The notes: generated by a model not told the origin, from the sequence alone. A stretch of 64,000 nucleotides of DNA from Arachidicoccus sp. BS20 (GCF_001659705.1 NZ_CP015971.1:496001-560000), one strand, 5' to 3'. Shown: positions 19,159-28,214, counted from the stretch's first letter. Numbers and translations are program-made.

Positions 19159-20298
19159 TCAGGACTTAAACAAATTATAAAGTTTTTTTGCGAGTTCGTT
19201 ACCGCGCAAGTTTTTTGCAATAATCTTTCCTTTCGGGTCGATAAGAAAATTGGCAGGAACAGACTTTATCTTATATAGTTGAGCTGCTTTATTTTTCCAC
19301 CCCTGTAAATCAGAAACCTGAGTCCATTCCAAGCCGTCTTTTTTTATAGCGTTCAGCCAATTTTGTTTTGTGGTAAGTCCGCCGCCATCAAGGGAGACGC
19401 TTAGAATGGCAAAGTTTTCTCCTTTGTATTGATTGTATATTTTAACCAGATTCGGATTCTCTGCTCTGCAAGGCATACACCAGCTTGCCCAAAAATCGAG
19501 CAACACATATTTTCCTCGAAAGTCGCTTAATGATACTTTTTTGCCGGATATATCCGGTAAAGAAAAAACGGGAGCCTGAATGCCCGCAGCTGTTTTACGT
19601 ATATCGGATAAAGTTTCATTATAATATTTCGCTTCTTTTGTGTCTCGTACCGAATCGCCAAGCTGATCGAACAGTGCAATCAGCCTCTTTGGATCATCGG
19701 TAGGATTTACGTATGTCTTTAGCGCTTCGAGTGCAATAATGGAATTTCTGTTGCCTGTGATATAAGCATCAATTACAGAATCGGTTTCTTTAGCATTTGC
19801 ATAGTAAGCGTTTTGTAAGGAATCTGTCTGATTTGTATCTGCATTGTTCTTATTGGTAATTTCGATTGCCTGTTGCAACTTCATTTTTTTTATCAATAAA
19901 GGCGAAAGATTATCATGCAAGCTCTGTTCCTTATCATTTAGCGAGGTCCCGTTTACGCGGGCATATTTTATATCGTCTTTAGCAGCCAAATTAATCGTGC
20001 CGGGTTCCAACCAAATAACAGTATAGTCATTTACATTTACAGGTGCATGTGTTTCCGGATTTACATGTCTCAACTGTAAATATGCTTTTCCTGTTTGCGA
20101 TACAGTTCCGTCAAACCTAAAACTATCATTTATTACAGATGTGGAATCTACTATCAATTGACCAGCGCTGCTATAAGACAAAAAAACTTTTTCGCCCGGG
20201 ACGGCATTTTCTATTTTACCTCTTATCTCAAATTTTTTTTCCTGCGCAAAGACCATTGTGGGAACGGTAAATGCTATCCATAAATATTTTTTAAACAT
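19159..20298 (-). CDS. TlpA-type thioredoxin with N-terminal DUF4369-like domain
   Basis: This exported oxidoreductase of 379 aa has a signal peptide ending Val-Phe-Ala-Gln. A DUF4369-like beta domain ('FEIRGKIENAVPGEKVFLSY') lies at residues 22-120, followed by a helical linker and a thioredoxin domain. The active site is CMPC near residue 272 ('LLDFWASWCMPCRAENP'), and the cis-Pro region reads 'KSVPANFLI'. The gene is 2 bp downstream of another TlpA gene, so the two are cotranscribed. It closely resembles the protein at 28215. Confidence 0.9.
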   Translation of the reverse strand: MFKKYLWIAFTVPTMVFAQEKKFEIRGKIENAVPGEKVFLSYSSAGQLIVDSTSVINDSFRFDGTVSQTGKAYLQLRHVNPETHAPVNVNDYTVIWLEPGTINLAAKDDIKYARVNGTSLNDKEQSLHDNLSPLLIKKMKLQQAIEITNKNNADTNQTDSLQNAYYANAKETDSVIDAYITGNRNSIIALEALKTYVNPTDDPKRLIALFDQLGDSVRDTKEAKYYNETLSDIRKTAAGIQAPVFSLPDISGKKVSLSDFRGKYVLLDFWASWCMPCRAENPNLVKIYNQYKGENFAILSVSLDGGGLTTKQNWLNAIKKDGLEWTQVSDLQGWKNKAAQLYKIKSVPANFLIDPKGKIIAKNLRGNELAKKLYNLFKS

Positions 20299-20300
20299 TA

Positions 20301-20870
20301 TTATATTCCTTTTAGATTTTTTAAATAAGTTTCTGTTTTCGGATTGGACGGGCGTGTCATGTTTGCATTATAAACTTTACCGTCTTTGCCTATCAGTATA
20401 AAACGAGGAATAGCATTTACCTGAAATGCCTTCATAAAAGCCTGATCTACCAACAGCCAGTTGTTGTGCCCGTATAGATGATAACCGCCGATGGCGCTTA
20501 ACCATTGCGGTACATTCTGATCGCAGGAAAGACTTATGAATACGATATTCTTCCCTTTTAAATCTTTTCGCAATTGCGCCAAATACGGATACTCTTTGAT
20601 ACACCAGGTACAATAGCTTGCCCAAATATCAATCATCACATATTTTCCTTTATAGCTTCTCAGGCTTACACTTTTTTTTGCTGTATCAACCATCGAGAAA
20701 TCGGGAACCAAATCTCCGTTTTTCAGTTTCGTTGTATCAGTTCCGTGTTTCAATTCAATGCCGCCTGTCCTGTAAAGCAGCAATGCTTTTCGAAGTGCTG
20801 CACTGTCTTGCGCATGTGCATATATTACAATCAGCACAACGGATAACAGCGATAATGTTATTCTTTTCAT
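20301..20870 (-). CDS. TlpA-like thioredoxin with unusual CTWC active site
   Basis: This exported thioredoxin of 189 aa has a signal peptide ending Ala-His-Ala-Gln. The active site reads Y-C-T-W-C near residues 83-87 instead of the usual W-C-x-P-C: the tryptophan before the first cysteine is replaced and the proline inside the motif is missing, which should shift its redox potential. The cis-Pro segment 'NAIPRFILI' is intact. Its first 14 residues are identical to those of the 605-aa lipoprotein at 21670, and the DNA is nearly identical there as well. Confidence 0.88.
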   Translation of the reverse strand: MKRITLSLLSVVLIVIYAHAQDSAALRKALLLYRTGGIELKHGTDTTKLKNGDLVPDFSMVDTAKKSVSLRSYKGKYVMIDIWASYCTWCIKEYPYLAQLRKDLKGKNIVFISLSCDQNVPQWLSAIGGYHLYGHNNWLLVDQAFMKAFQVNAIPRFILIGKDGKVYNANMTRPSNPKTETYLKNLKGI

Positions 20871-20872
20871 TT
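20829..20872. repeat. 44-bp repeat of a signal-sequence start, copy 1
   Basis: This segment differs at only two positions from 23446-23489. Both copies cover the start codon and the first codons of exported proteins that are otherwise unrelated (a TlpA here, a nuclease-like lipoprotein there). Confidence 0.75.
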
Positions 20873-20904
20873 CTGTTTGTTTTTATTGTTTTACGTTCTA
20901 TAAC

Positions 20905-21645
20905 TCACGACACCAAATCCATTTCCACCTTGGTAACCGGTTTGAATTTTGTCAATTCCTTCAAAATTTTCTTCAACACTTCGGGGCTTGCCGCATCGAG
21001 GTAAAGCTGCATACGCCCGTCTTCCGTTTCGGTAATTTTCCAATTGTGCAAACCCTGCAACGGTTTACCTTTCTTCTCGCCAAATTCCCGCGCATACGCC
21101 AATTTGTTGAAATCGGAGAGCGTTTTGTCGAGATGTGTTGAAACTTCTTCAAATATCTCTTTATCCGAGAGGGTTACATACACGTGCATGGAATATTCAT
21201 AATCCCTTATCTCCAGCTCAAAAGGCAGCCTGCCGATGCGGAAGGGCGCAGCTTTCTTTGCCTGTGCAAGTTCCTCATGAAACTTTTCGGCATCTACCCC
21301 TTCGAGCCAGTATTCGAGATTATCCTCATCAAAATCTTCGTCACTGATGGAAATGGGTTCGCCTGATTTAGAGCGCCAGCAGAAACTGATTGGATGACCG
21401 ATGCTATGGCTTTGCAAATGAAGATCAAGATTGATTCTTGATATTTCTCCCGGCTCGTAAAAATTTTTTGACCACGACCAGATAACGTTTATTTGCGGAG
21501 TAGGAGTTATATCGGCTTCCTGTTTAAGCAGCGCGGTAATCTTATTATCCATAAAATCATAAAACTTCTCGCCGAACGGCACCTTCGCCCGACAATTGAA
21601 CATATCTATTATGTTCGGTATTTTAAGAAAAAATCTTTTTGCCAT
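20905..21645 (-). CDS. Hypothetical cytoplasmic protein; possible immunity protein
   Basis: I do not recognise the 246-aa protein. It has no signal peptide, is acidic in its middle part ('SDEDFDEDNLEYWLEG') and ends with an alpha/beta segment rich in Lys and Glu. It is the only clearly cytoplasmic protein among about ten exported ones in this stretch. It begins 24 bp after the stop of the nuclease-like lipoprotein at 21670, the standard position of an immunity gene behind its toxin. The immunity role is an inference from position and localisation only. Confidence 0.7.
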   Translation of the reverse strand: MAKRFFLKIPNIIDMFNCRAKVPFGEKFYDFMDNKITALLKQEADITPTPQINVIWSWSKNFYEPGEISRINLDLHLQSHSIGHPISFCWRSKSGEPISISDEDFDEDNLEYWLEGVDAEKFHEELAQAKKAAPFRIGRLPFELEIRDYEYSMHVYVTLSDKEIFEEVSTHLDKTLSDFNKLAYAREFGEKKGKPLQGLHNWKITETEDGRMQLYLDAASPEVLKKILKELTKFKPVTKVEMDLVS

Positions 21646-21669
21646 ACAAATTGATTTAAGTAAAATAAA

Positions 21670-23487
21670 TTATAATTTCCATGCTGCTCTTACTATTTTA
21701 TATGCCACTTTAAAACAGGCTATATCATCGTAAAAACCCATTCCATCTGATAAGAAATCTTCTATCAGCGTTCCTACTACTATACCTACGCCTACGCCTA
21801 CCGCCGCAGTTTTGATATAATTAACCATATCTTGATTGTTTGGATCCCGGAGAAATTCCGAGATAATCCTTTCATAATTATTCGGACTGATAATATTTTC
21901 AAGATGAGAAAGTCTTTCCACCAGTTTTTTAAATCGTTCGGCAACCGATTGCGGAACCGTTATCGGCAGCGTATTGGTATTTTTAGAAACGAGTTTATAA
22001 CCAATTAAACCTGGTTTATAAAGTTCAGCTACAACATCCTGTGTAGGAGAATATGGAAGCGTAACGGTTGTGAATGTTGTCCCTAATGCCCATGTGCTTA
22101 CGCCATGCAGGCTGGAAAGGCAGTATTGATTGGCTTTGGTAACATAGGTATTGGCTTCATTGATCCCCTTGGTCATTTCTGTTTGATTTTCGCCTGGTTT
22201 TATTTCAAAAATTTCGCCGGTATAAGGGTTCGCAATATCTGCCCTGCCATAATTATTGGGATTATTGCTGCTGCTTTCGGGTATCCAATATTCCCTTTCA
22301 GCATTAGGATGGAGCGTAAGATAATGTAACTCAATAATAGAATGCGCTATGATTCCCTGTCCAATTCCCGTCAAAAATATATTGCCCCACATATTTGGGC
22401 CGCCTTTACAGGTGTAATTTTGCATTATCATATCCGCGGCTTCGTCTTCTCTGTCAATTTGATTCCAAAGTGCCATATCGGAAGCCGTTAATTGATAATC
22501 GGTAAAATATATGTCCATGTCGCTTTCAAAAGGATCACCATCAGACAATATATTTCCAAGTTCATCGGGTATAGCGGTCTTTATTGCGGCATAATAGTCT
22601 GCAATATCAACCACAATCGAGTCGGTCATTTGTCCACAGTTTAAAGGGTGGGATGTTATATTTGGTGCCGTTGTTCCTTCAAGATAAAATCCCAATGAAT
22701 ATTCCCAAAAACGATTTATAAAATCCTGTTCATAAATGCTCATACCACTCCTATTCACAATAGTAGCGAAATAATCCAGCATATCTATATTACCCTCTTT
22801 AGCCGCGGCTATCAACTTAGTGTAAACACCATTGTAATGTTCGTCAAACCAATCGGTTAGTTCAACAGGTACGCAGCCTTCTGCCAGGTAATTGCCATCC
22901 GGATTGCCGGATTGAATAGACGCGATGATTTTTGGCGCAACCGTTTTATCGAACATTGCCGTATAATTACCGGGTATATATTTTTTTACGCTAAGTACAC
23001 CTGTAGCCGTAACAGCCGTCTGCGTAGTATTACCGGTACTTTTACCTGAATTTATCTGTCCATATATTGCATACAGGGAATCCATCGTTTTACGATATTT
23101 GAGACTTGCATTTACAGTTTTGTATTTTCGCAGATACAGGCTGTCGAGATATACATCCATAAGGGAATCGGACAGCCCGATTCTTTGTTGCAATAATCCT
23201 TTGTAATACGCTTTAGCCCCATTTACCGACTTAATAATTGAAGCCAGGCTGTTTAGCGTTTGAGAAGAAGCGTTACCAGAATCTTTTAAACTCAAGCGAA
23301 TGCTGTAAGGCATCCATCGACCATTATTGGCTTGCGCCCATTTGAAAAATAACAATTCGGAACTGTCTTTAAATGTGTAATTCCCAACTCTTATTACATG
23401 CAGTTCTTTTCTTGTACAAGAATATATAAAAATTGTAATTAGGGTAATCAGCACAACTGATAATAGCGATAATGTTATTCTTTTCAT
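21670..23487 (-). CDS. Lipoprotein with C-terminal PD-(D/E)XK-like nuclease domain (toxin-like)
   Basis: This protein of 605 aa has a signal peptide ending Ile-Tyr-Ser-Cys (C24), a probable lipobox. Residues 40-355 form a helical domain shared with the paralogue at 23565. From about residue 357 a different domain begins. It has the arrangement of PD-(D/E)XK nucleases found in polymorphic toxins: E386 on a helix, D417 in 'YGRADI', E428-x-K430 in 'GEIFEIKP', then an Ala/Gln/Tyr helix (residues 444-455). The C-terminus has a Gly/Val-rich segment (561-572) and an 'IEDFLSDGMG' motif like those ending some RHS-type nuclease toxins. The domain assignment rests on motif reading. Delivery and target are unknown. 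Confidence 0.75.
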   Translation of the reverse strand: MKRITLSLLSVVLITLITIFIYSCTRKELHVIRVGNYTFKDSSELLFFKWAQANNGRWMPYSIRLSLKDSGNASSQTLNSLASIIKSVNGAKAYYKGLLQQRIGLSDSLMDVYLDSLYLRKYKTVNASLKYRKTMDSLYAIYGQINSGKSTGNTTQTAVTATGVLSVKKYIPGNYTAMFDKTVAPKIIASIQSGNPDGNYLAEGCVPVELTDWFDEHYNGVYTKLIAAAKEGNIDMLDYFATIVNRSGMSIYEQDFINRFWEYSLGFYLEGTTAPNITSHPLNCGQMTDSIVVDIADYYAAIKTAIPDELGNILSDGDPFESDMDIYFTDYQLTASDMALWNQIDREDEAADMIMQNYTCKGGPNMWGNIFLTGIGQGIIAHSIIELHYLTLHPNAEREYWIPESSSNNPNNYGRADIANPYTGEIFEIKPGENQTEMTKGINEANTYVTKANQYCLSSLHGVSTWALGTTFTTVTLPYSPTQDVVAELYKPGLIGYKLVSKNTNTLPITVPQSVAERFKKLVERLSHLENIISPNNYERIISEFLRDPNNQDMVNYIKTAAVGVGVGIVVGTLIEDFLSDGMGFYDDIACFKVAYKIVRAAWKL

Positions 23488-23489
23488 TT
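23446..23489. repeat. 44-bp repeat of a signal-sequence start, copy 2
   Basis: This is the partner of 20829-20872, with 42 of 44 bases identical. It covers the 5' end of the nuclease-like lipoprotein gene. Confidence 0.75.
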
Positions 23490-23564
23490 ATATCGTTTTT
23501 AGTTCAATGTCAATCTGCTTATTTTTTAAAATAAGCATTTGACATTCAATACAACATTTTAAAA

Positions 23565-24596
23565 TCAAGGATGCTGCATTATGCTGTCTGCATAGCGATC
23601 TTCACTGTCAATTTTATTCCATAATTTTTTATCTTCGGGTGTCAATTGATAGTCGGTAAAATATATGTCCGATTCACTTTGAAACAAATCTCTGTCTGTC
23701 AAAAAGTCCGAATGATTTGCGGCTTTTGATGCCTTATAATAATCGGAAATATCGGATAGAATCGAGTCCCTTATCTGTGAGCAGTTTAACGGTTTTGGAA
23801 CAAATTCCTCCGGCGATATATAAACCGTATAGAAACCCAGGGAATGCATCATAAAGCGACGAATGAATTGCTGCAAATTATAACGAAGCGGATCATTGCG
23901 TACTTCTTCATCGTAATATCCCGACGGGTTATAATTTCGCCCACATATATAAAATACTACTCCATAATATTGTAGTCCGGGACGACTGTAATGATTGTCA
24001 AACCAATCGGTTAATGCAAAAGGAATACAACCCGTAGGAACAACATCATAAATTCCCAAACCTCTCTTTCTTAATTCAACAAAAATTTTCGGAACAATTG
24101 TTTCGGTAAAATATTTCGTTGAGCTACCTAATGTGTAACCGTTCAATTCTTTATTTTTCCCCGACGATATCTTCCTGTAAACGGCATACAAAGAATCCAT
24201 CGTCTTACGGTATTTGAGGCTTTCTTTTACAGCCTTGTATTTGCGGATATACATACTGTCAAGATAAGCACTCGTAAGAGAATCGGACAGCCGAAGCCTT
24301 CGTTTAAGAAGGTTTTTATAATAGGCTTTTGCTTCATTAACGACCTTTATTCTCGAAGCAAGATTGTTTAAAATACCAAGTCTCTTTCCATTTTCAAAAG
24401 ACAGCCTTATACAATAGGGCATCCATTTGCCGTTATTAGCCTGTGCCCATTTAAGGAATAAAAATTCAGAACTGTCTTTAAATAAAGAATATTTATTGCC
24501 AGTCGCATTAATCTCTCTTCCTGAAGTGAAAGAATATATTGTCGTTGTAATTGCCAGAACGAAAAATATGCTCACAAGAAATGTAACCCTTTTCAT
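23565..24596 (-). CDS. Exported paralogue of the nuclease-like lipoprotein, without the nuclease domain
   Basis: The 343-aa protein aligns with residues 1-355 of the 605-aa protein throughout. Shared segments include 'DSSE-LF-KWAQANNG', 'LSDSL', 'YLDS-Y-RKYK', 'LKYRKTMDSLYA', 'LTDWFD-HY' and 'DIYFTDYQLT'. It ends with 'ADSIMQHP' exactly where the other protein passes into its nuclease domain. The lipobox cysteine is replaced by Phe (Ile-Tyr-Ser-Phe), so it is probably not lipidated; it may be released or membrane-anchored. The N-terminal domain is of unknown family. It lies upstream of the 605-aa gene with a 77-bp gap. Confidence 0.75.
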   Translation of the reverse strand: MKRVTFLVSIFFVLAITTTIYSFTSGREINATGNKYSLFKDSSEFLFLKWAQANNGKWMPYCIRLSFENGKRLGILNNLASRIKVVNEAKAYYKNLLKRRLRLSDSLTSAYLDSMYIRKYKAVKESLKYRKTMDSLYAVYRKISSGKNKELNGYTLGSSTKYFTETIVPKIFVELRKRGLGIYDVVPTGCIPFALTDWFDNHYSRPGLQYYGVVFYICGRNYNPSGYYDEEVRNDPLRYNLQQFIRRFMMHSLGFYTVYISPEEFVPKPLNCSQIRDSILSDISDYYKASKAANHSDFLTDRDLFQSESDIYFTDYQLTPEDKKLWNKIDSEDRYADSIMQHP

Positions 24597-24623
24597 ATAT
24601 TTATTTGATACAGCATCTAAAAA

Positions 24624-26672
24624 TTATTCTTGAAAAAGCACCGATTTTGCATCAAAAATTTCCCTACTTGTACTTATTTTTTTTATCCAGTCTTTATACC
24701 AGTCTTTATCCTGATAATCCCCTAAAGGAATGACTTTCATTACAGCACTACCTTTTAAGGTTTCCAAAGAATCAAGCTTGTTCAACCTTTCCGTTTTGAC
24801 TTTATATTGCTGTTTTATAAAATCAAAATCTGTTCGTTGAATAATTGGTTTTGCAGCCTCTTCTGCTATAGCATTGATTTGAATCATTTCAGAATCATTT
24901 CTGTAATCAAATTTCTTCGCACGTGATTCAACAGCCGCCGTTTCCGCAGGATAAAGTTGGTAATCGGCACGCGCAACAGAATCTGATTTCAAAGCATAGG
25001 GCTGGTCTTTTTCTCTGAGCGGGAAATAATTATAAACATCCGGCAGAAATACATCCGGCGTAATTCCGATACGCTGTGTAGTGGCGCCGTTTATCCTGTA
25101 AAATTTTTCGAAAGTGAGTTTGAGCGCTCCGTATTGCGGCTCTCCATTGACAGGAATACCCAAAGGCAATTGCCGCTGTACGGTTCCTTTTCCGTAAGTA
25201 TTTGTTCCTATAACAATGGCTCTTTTATAGTCCTGCATAGCTGCCGTAAATATTTCGGATGCGGAAGCGCTTTGTGCGTTTACCATAATTGCCAGCGGTC
25301 CTTTATATAGAACGGAAGAATCCTCATCTGAAAGAATGGATACGTTTCCTTTGCTGTCGCGTACCTGTACAACCGGGCCGGAAGGAATAAAATAGCCGGC
25401 AATTTTAATGGCGTCGGAGAGCGATCCGCCGCCGTTGTTTCGCAAATCAATCAACAAGGCATCGATATGTGCACCGGTTAAATATGTAAGTTGTTTTTTT
25501 ACGTCGTCGGCACTTTTGGCTCCGTTTTTATTATTGAAATCGTTGTAAAATTCCGGCAGGTATAAGATACCGATTTTCTTTCCGTTCTTTTGTTCAATTA
25601 CGGCGCTTCTGGCAGCACCTTGCTCTACATTCACTTTTTCTCGTTTTAGCAATACATCGTGTACGTTTCCGGTATTGGCATCTTTAATTCTTATTCTTAC
25701 AAAGGTACCTTCGGCTCCGCGTATTTTATCGACAACATCTTGCAGGCCGAGCCCGGCAACATCTGTCCAGCTTCCGGCAGTCCCCTGACCTATCGCCAAT
25801 ATAATACTCCCGTTTGCAACTTTACCGCTTTTCCAGGCAGCCATACCGCTCATGACCGATTTTATTACAATATCCATTTGGTCGTTAAATCCGAGTTGGG
25901 CACCTATGCCGTAAAAGGCATTGCTCATCATTTGATCAAATTTTCGTTTGTCCACAGGCGGCTGGTATTCCGTGTGCGGATCGCAGATGGCACAAAGTAT
26001 GTTGACGTATTTTGCAAAAAACTCTTTCTCGTTAAATGCCGTCGTATTTTCCGTAAGCCAATGATTGTATTTTTTGCTTATGGATGATTTTGCTTTTTCG
26101 CTTCTTTCGACCGGAGAAGGATAGCCTTTTTGCAAATCGGCCAACTTGGTTAAATACTCATAAGTTAATAACAGATTGCGACGCTCATCTCTTTCAACGG
26201 TATTTCCGGTCCAAGACAAAGAATCGGGATTTACAATCTTTTTGTTTTGTTTGATTGGGTTCCAGTCTACCGGATTTTTGAAAAACGGAAAATTTTTCAA
26301 TTCAGCTATTCTTTTTAAATACAGACTTCTTGCCGCAACATAAAAATTAAGCGGATTGCCGTTATTAATATCGTCATCAACAACCAATCTGTATTTTTCC
26401 AAAGAATCTATATCGCTCTGTAAAAAGATGTCTTTTTCCGGATCGAGCTTCGCAATAAAGCCGTCAAAAATTTCTTTGGATAATGTATCATTTACGGGAG
26501 GCGGCGCGTAGTCTGCTTTCTCGATGATGTTTACAAGCGCTTCGTATAAATATTTCTCGCTTGTGCGAACAGAATCGGATAAATCGGTTGAGGTATTTAT
26601 TTTATTTGTTTGAGACCAAAGAGGGGTATTTAGCAATAAAAAAATTGCCGCACACCCTATTGTTTTCTTCAT
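24624..26672 (-). CDS. Carboxy-terminal processing protease (S41, Prc/Tsp-like)
   Basis: This periplasmic serine protease of 682 aa has a signal peptide ending Trp-Ser-Gln. An N-terminal helical domain of tail-specific proteases ('FDGFIAKLDPEKDIFLQSDID') is followed by a PDZ domain ('MSGMAAWKSGKVANGSIILAIG') and the S41 catalytic core. The nucleophile lies in 'NAQSASASEIF' and the general-base Lys in 'TYGKGTVQ'. A C-terminal DUF3340-like region is present. Such enzymes trim the C-termini of exported proteins. Its place in this run, directly upstream of the toxin-like paralogues, suggests a processing role, which is inferred. Confidence 0.93.
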   Translation of the reverse strand: MKKTIGCAAIFLLLNTPLWSQTNKINTSTDLSDSVRTSEKYLYEALVNIIEKADYAPPPVNDTLSKEIFDGFIAKLDPEKDIFLQSDIDSLEKYRLVVDDDINNGNPLNFYVAARSLYLKRIAELKNFPFFKNPVDWNPIKQNKKIVNPDSLSWTGNTVERDERRNLLLTYEYLTKLADLQKGYPSPVERSEKAKSSISKKYNHWLTENTTAFNEKEFFAKYVNILCAICDPHTEYQPPVDKRKFDQMMSNAFYGIGAQLGFNDQMDIVIKSVMSGMAAWKSGKVANGSIILAIGQGTAGSWTDVAGLGLQDVVDKIRGAEGTFVRIRIKDANTGNVHDVLLKREKVNVEQGAARSAVIEQKNGKKIGILYLPEFYNDFNNKNGAKSADDVKKQLTYLTGAHIDALLIDLRNNGGGSLSDAIKIAGYFIPSGPVVQVRDSKGNVSILSDEDSSVLYKGPLAIMVNAQSASASEIFTAAMQDYKRAIVIGTNTYGKGTVQRQLPLGIPVNGEPQYGALKLTFEKFYRINGATTQRIGITPDVFLPDVYNYFPLREKDQPYALKSDSVARADYQLYPAETAAVESRAKKFDYRNDSEMIQINAIAEEAAKPIIQRTDFDFIKQQYKVKTERLNKLDSLETLKGSAVMKVIPLGDYQDKDWYKDWIKKISTSREIFDAKSVLFQE

Positions 26673-26686
26673 GCTTATTTCTTTTT

Positions 26687-27625
26687 TTAATTATTCTTTG
26701 CTTCTATTTTACGGATGAGTTTTTTAATAGAAGAAACCGGAATCACATTTTTAATGACCATTTGCGATTGAGGATGTCCGGTATTATTTTGTTCAATTAC
26801 ATAAGTGCTGGAAACTATTCCGGTTACATTTCCTTTATCATTTAATATTGGGCTGCCACTTGAACCTACTGCAAAATCTGCCGTTATTACCATTGTATTT
26901 CTGTGAGCAATACCGTTATCTCCGGGCATGGCAATGGTATTGATATATTTGTTGGAAACGATACCTTTTGTAAAATTGAAAAACAAACCTTCGGGATTGC
27001 CCAATACATAAACATCGTCGCCGACAGATGCATCGCTTACAGCCAATTTAAGAAAAGGAAATTTTTCCCCGCTGCTTTTCAACTGTATAATGGCAATATC
27101 ATCTTCGGGCGAAACAGCCAGTACCGATTTTAATTCATGCGTTTCGCCGTCGCCGGTTCTTACAAGAAAAACGCCTTTACCGCCAAATGTTTTAGAATGC
27201 GCATAAGCATACAGCACATGAAAATTAGTAACGCATATTCCGTCAGGAGTAATAACAAATGCTGTTGCCGGATTCATCGCTGCTTCGTGTAAAGGACTCG
27301 GTTTCGTACACATGGCAGCGACTCCGACAGCGTATAGTGCGCGTTTATACACCTCTGTAGCGCTAAGTGTCTTTTTTCTACTCGATGAAGTTTTATACAA
27401 TACAATTTGCCGACTCGTTTTTTTGTCCTTCAGATAATTCTCCATGTCTTTCGGCGTAAAGATTTTTGCCTGAGAAGAGAGAATCGAATCTGCCAGCCTT
27501 TTCAAAGGCTGGACGATTTCTTTTTCAGCAGCTGTATATTGCGCTTTTGTATGAAAACAAAATGAGAAAAAAACACTAACCATACATAGCTTAATAACTA
27601 TGCTTTTTGCATATAAGTTGTACAT
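26687..27625 (-). CDS. Trypsin-like serine protease (S1C type) without PDZ domain
   Basis: This exported protease of 312 aa has a signal sequence ending Thr-Lys-Ala-Gln. The catalytic triad is visible as His in 'VTNFHVLYAY', Asp in 'PEDDIAII' and Ser in 'VGSSGSPIL'. Unlike DegP it has no PDZ domain and instead has about 90 residues of helical sequence before the protease fold. It lies 14 bp upstream of the S41 protease, so the two are cotranscribed. Confidence 0.9.
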   Translation of the reverse strand: MYNLYAKSIVIKLCMVSVFFSFCFHTKAQYTAAEKEIVQPLKRLADSILSSQAKIFTPKDMENYLKDKKTSRQIVLYKTSSSRKKTLSATEVYKRALYAVGVAAMCTKPSPLHEAAMNPATAFVITPDGICVTNFHVLYAYAHSKTFGGKGVFLVRTGDGETHELKSVLAVSPEDDIAIIQLKSSGEKFPFLKLAVSDASVGDDVYVLGNPEGLFFNFTKGIVSNKYINTIAMPGDNGIAHRNTMVITADFAVGSSGSPILNDKGNVTGIVSSTYVIEQNNTGHPQSQMVIKNVIPVSSIKKLIRKIEAKNN

Positions 27626-27656
27626 AATAAATCTGCTTCTAATTCAAATGAGAGCA

Positions 27657-28205
27657 TTAAATACCCTTCAATTGCAGAAGAATTTTTTTTGTTTCCGGAT
27701 CAGATGCTTTGGGCATATTTCCGTTCAAAAGCTTTCCGTTCTTATCAATTAAAAAATATCGTGGTATTGTGGCGATTTTCAAATCCTGCATAAACTTCAT
27801 ATCGCCGTTAATGAAAAATTGAATGCCGGTTCTCTTAGACCAATACAGTTGGTTATACCAGCGTTGCCTTTGTCGATCACAGGAGATTTGAACAAATGCG
27901 ATATTTTTCCCTTTAAATTCCTGCTTTAAAGAATCGAGCGACGGAAATTCATTAATACACGGAATACACCACGACGCCCACATATCCACCAAAATATATT
28001 TTCCTTTAAATTCCTTCAACGTATGGGTATTGCCAGATGTGTCAGCAAAAACATACTTTGTCATATCCCAACCTTTTGGTATTGTGTTCGCAGATAAAGA
28101 ATCTTTTGATTGTGCTTGAAGGACATTTCCTGTCAGCAATAGGCAAATTGCAAAAATGCCAAGAAACATATATTTGATTCTTTTCCCAATTATTTTTATC
28201 TTCAT
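27657..28205 (-). CDS. TlpA-like thioredoxin, 182 aa
   Basis: This exported thioredoxin has a signal peptide ending Leu-Gln-Ala-Gln, an active site WCIPC near residues 77-81 and a cis-Pro segment 'ATIPRYFLI'. It is the closest relative in the window of the 189-aa protein at 20301 (shared 'IDKNGKLLNGNMPKASDPET'-like C-terminus), but it keeps the canonical active site. The gene lies 9 bp downstream of the DUF4369-TlpA gene, so they are cotranscribed. Confidence 0.9.
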   Translation of the reverse strand: MKIKIIGKRIKYMFLGIFAICLLLTGNVLQAQSKDSLSANTIPKGWDMTKYVFADTSGNTHTLKEFKGKYILVDMWASWCIPCINEFPSLDSLKQEFKGKNIAFVQISCDRQRQRWYNQLYWSKRTGIQFFINGDMKFMQDLKIATIPRYFLIDKNGKLLNGNMPKASDPETKKILLQLKGI

Positions 28206-28214
28206 AGTAATATC

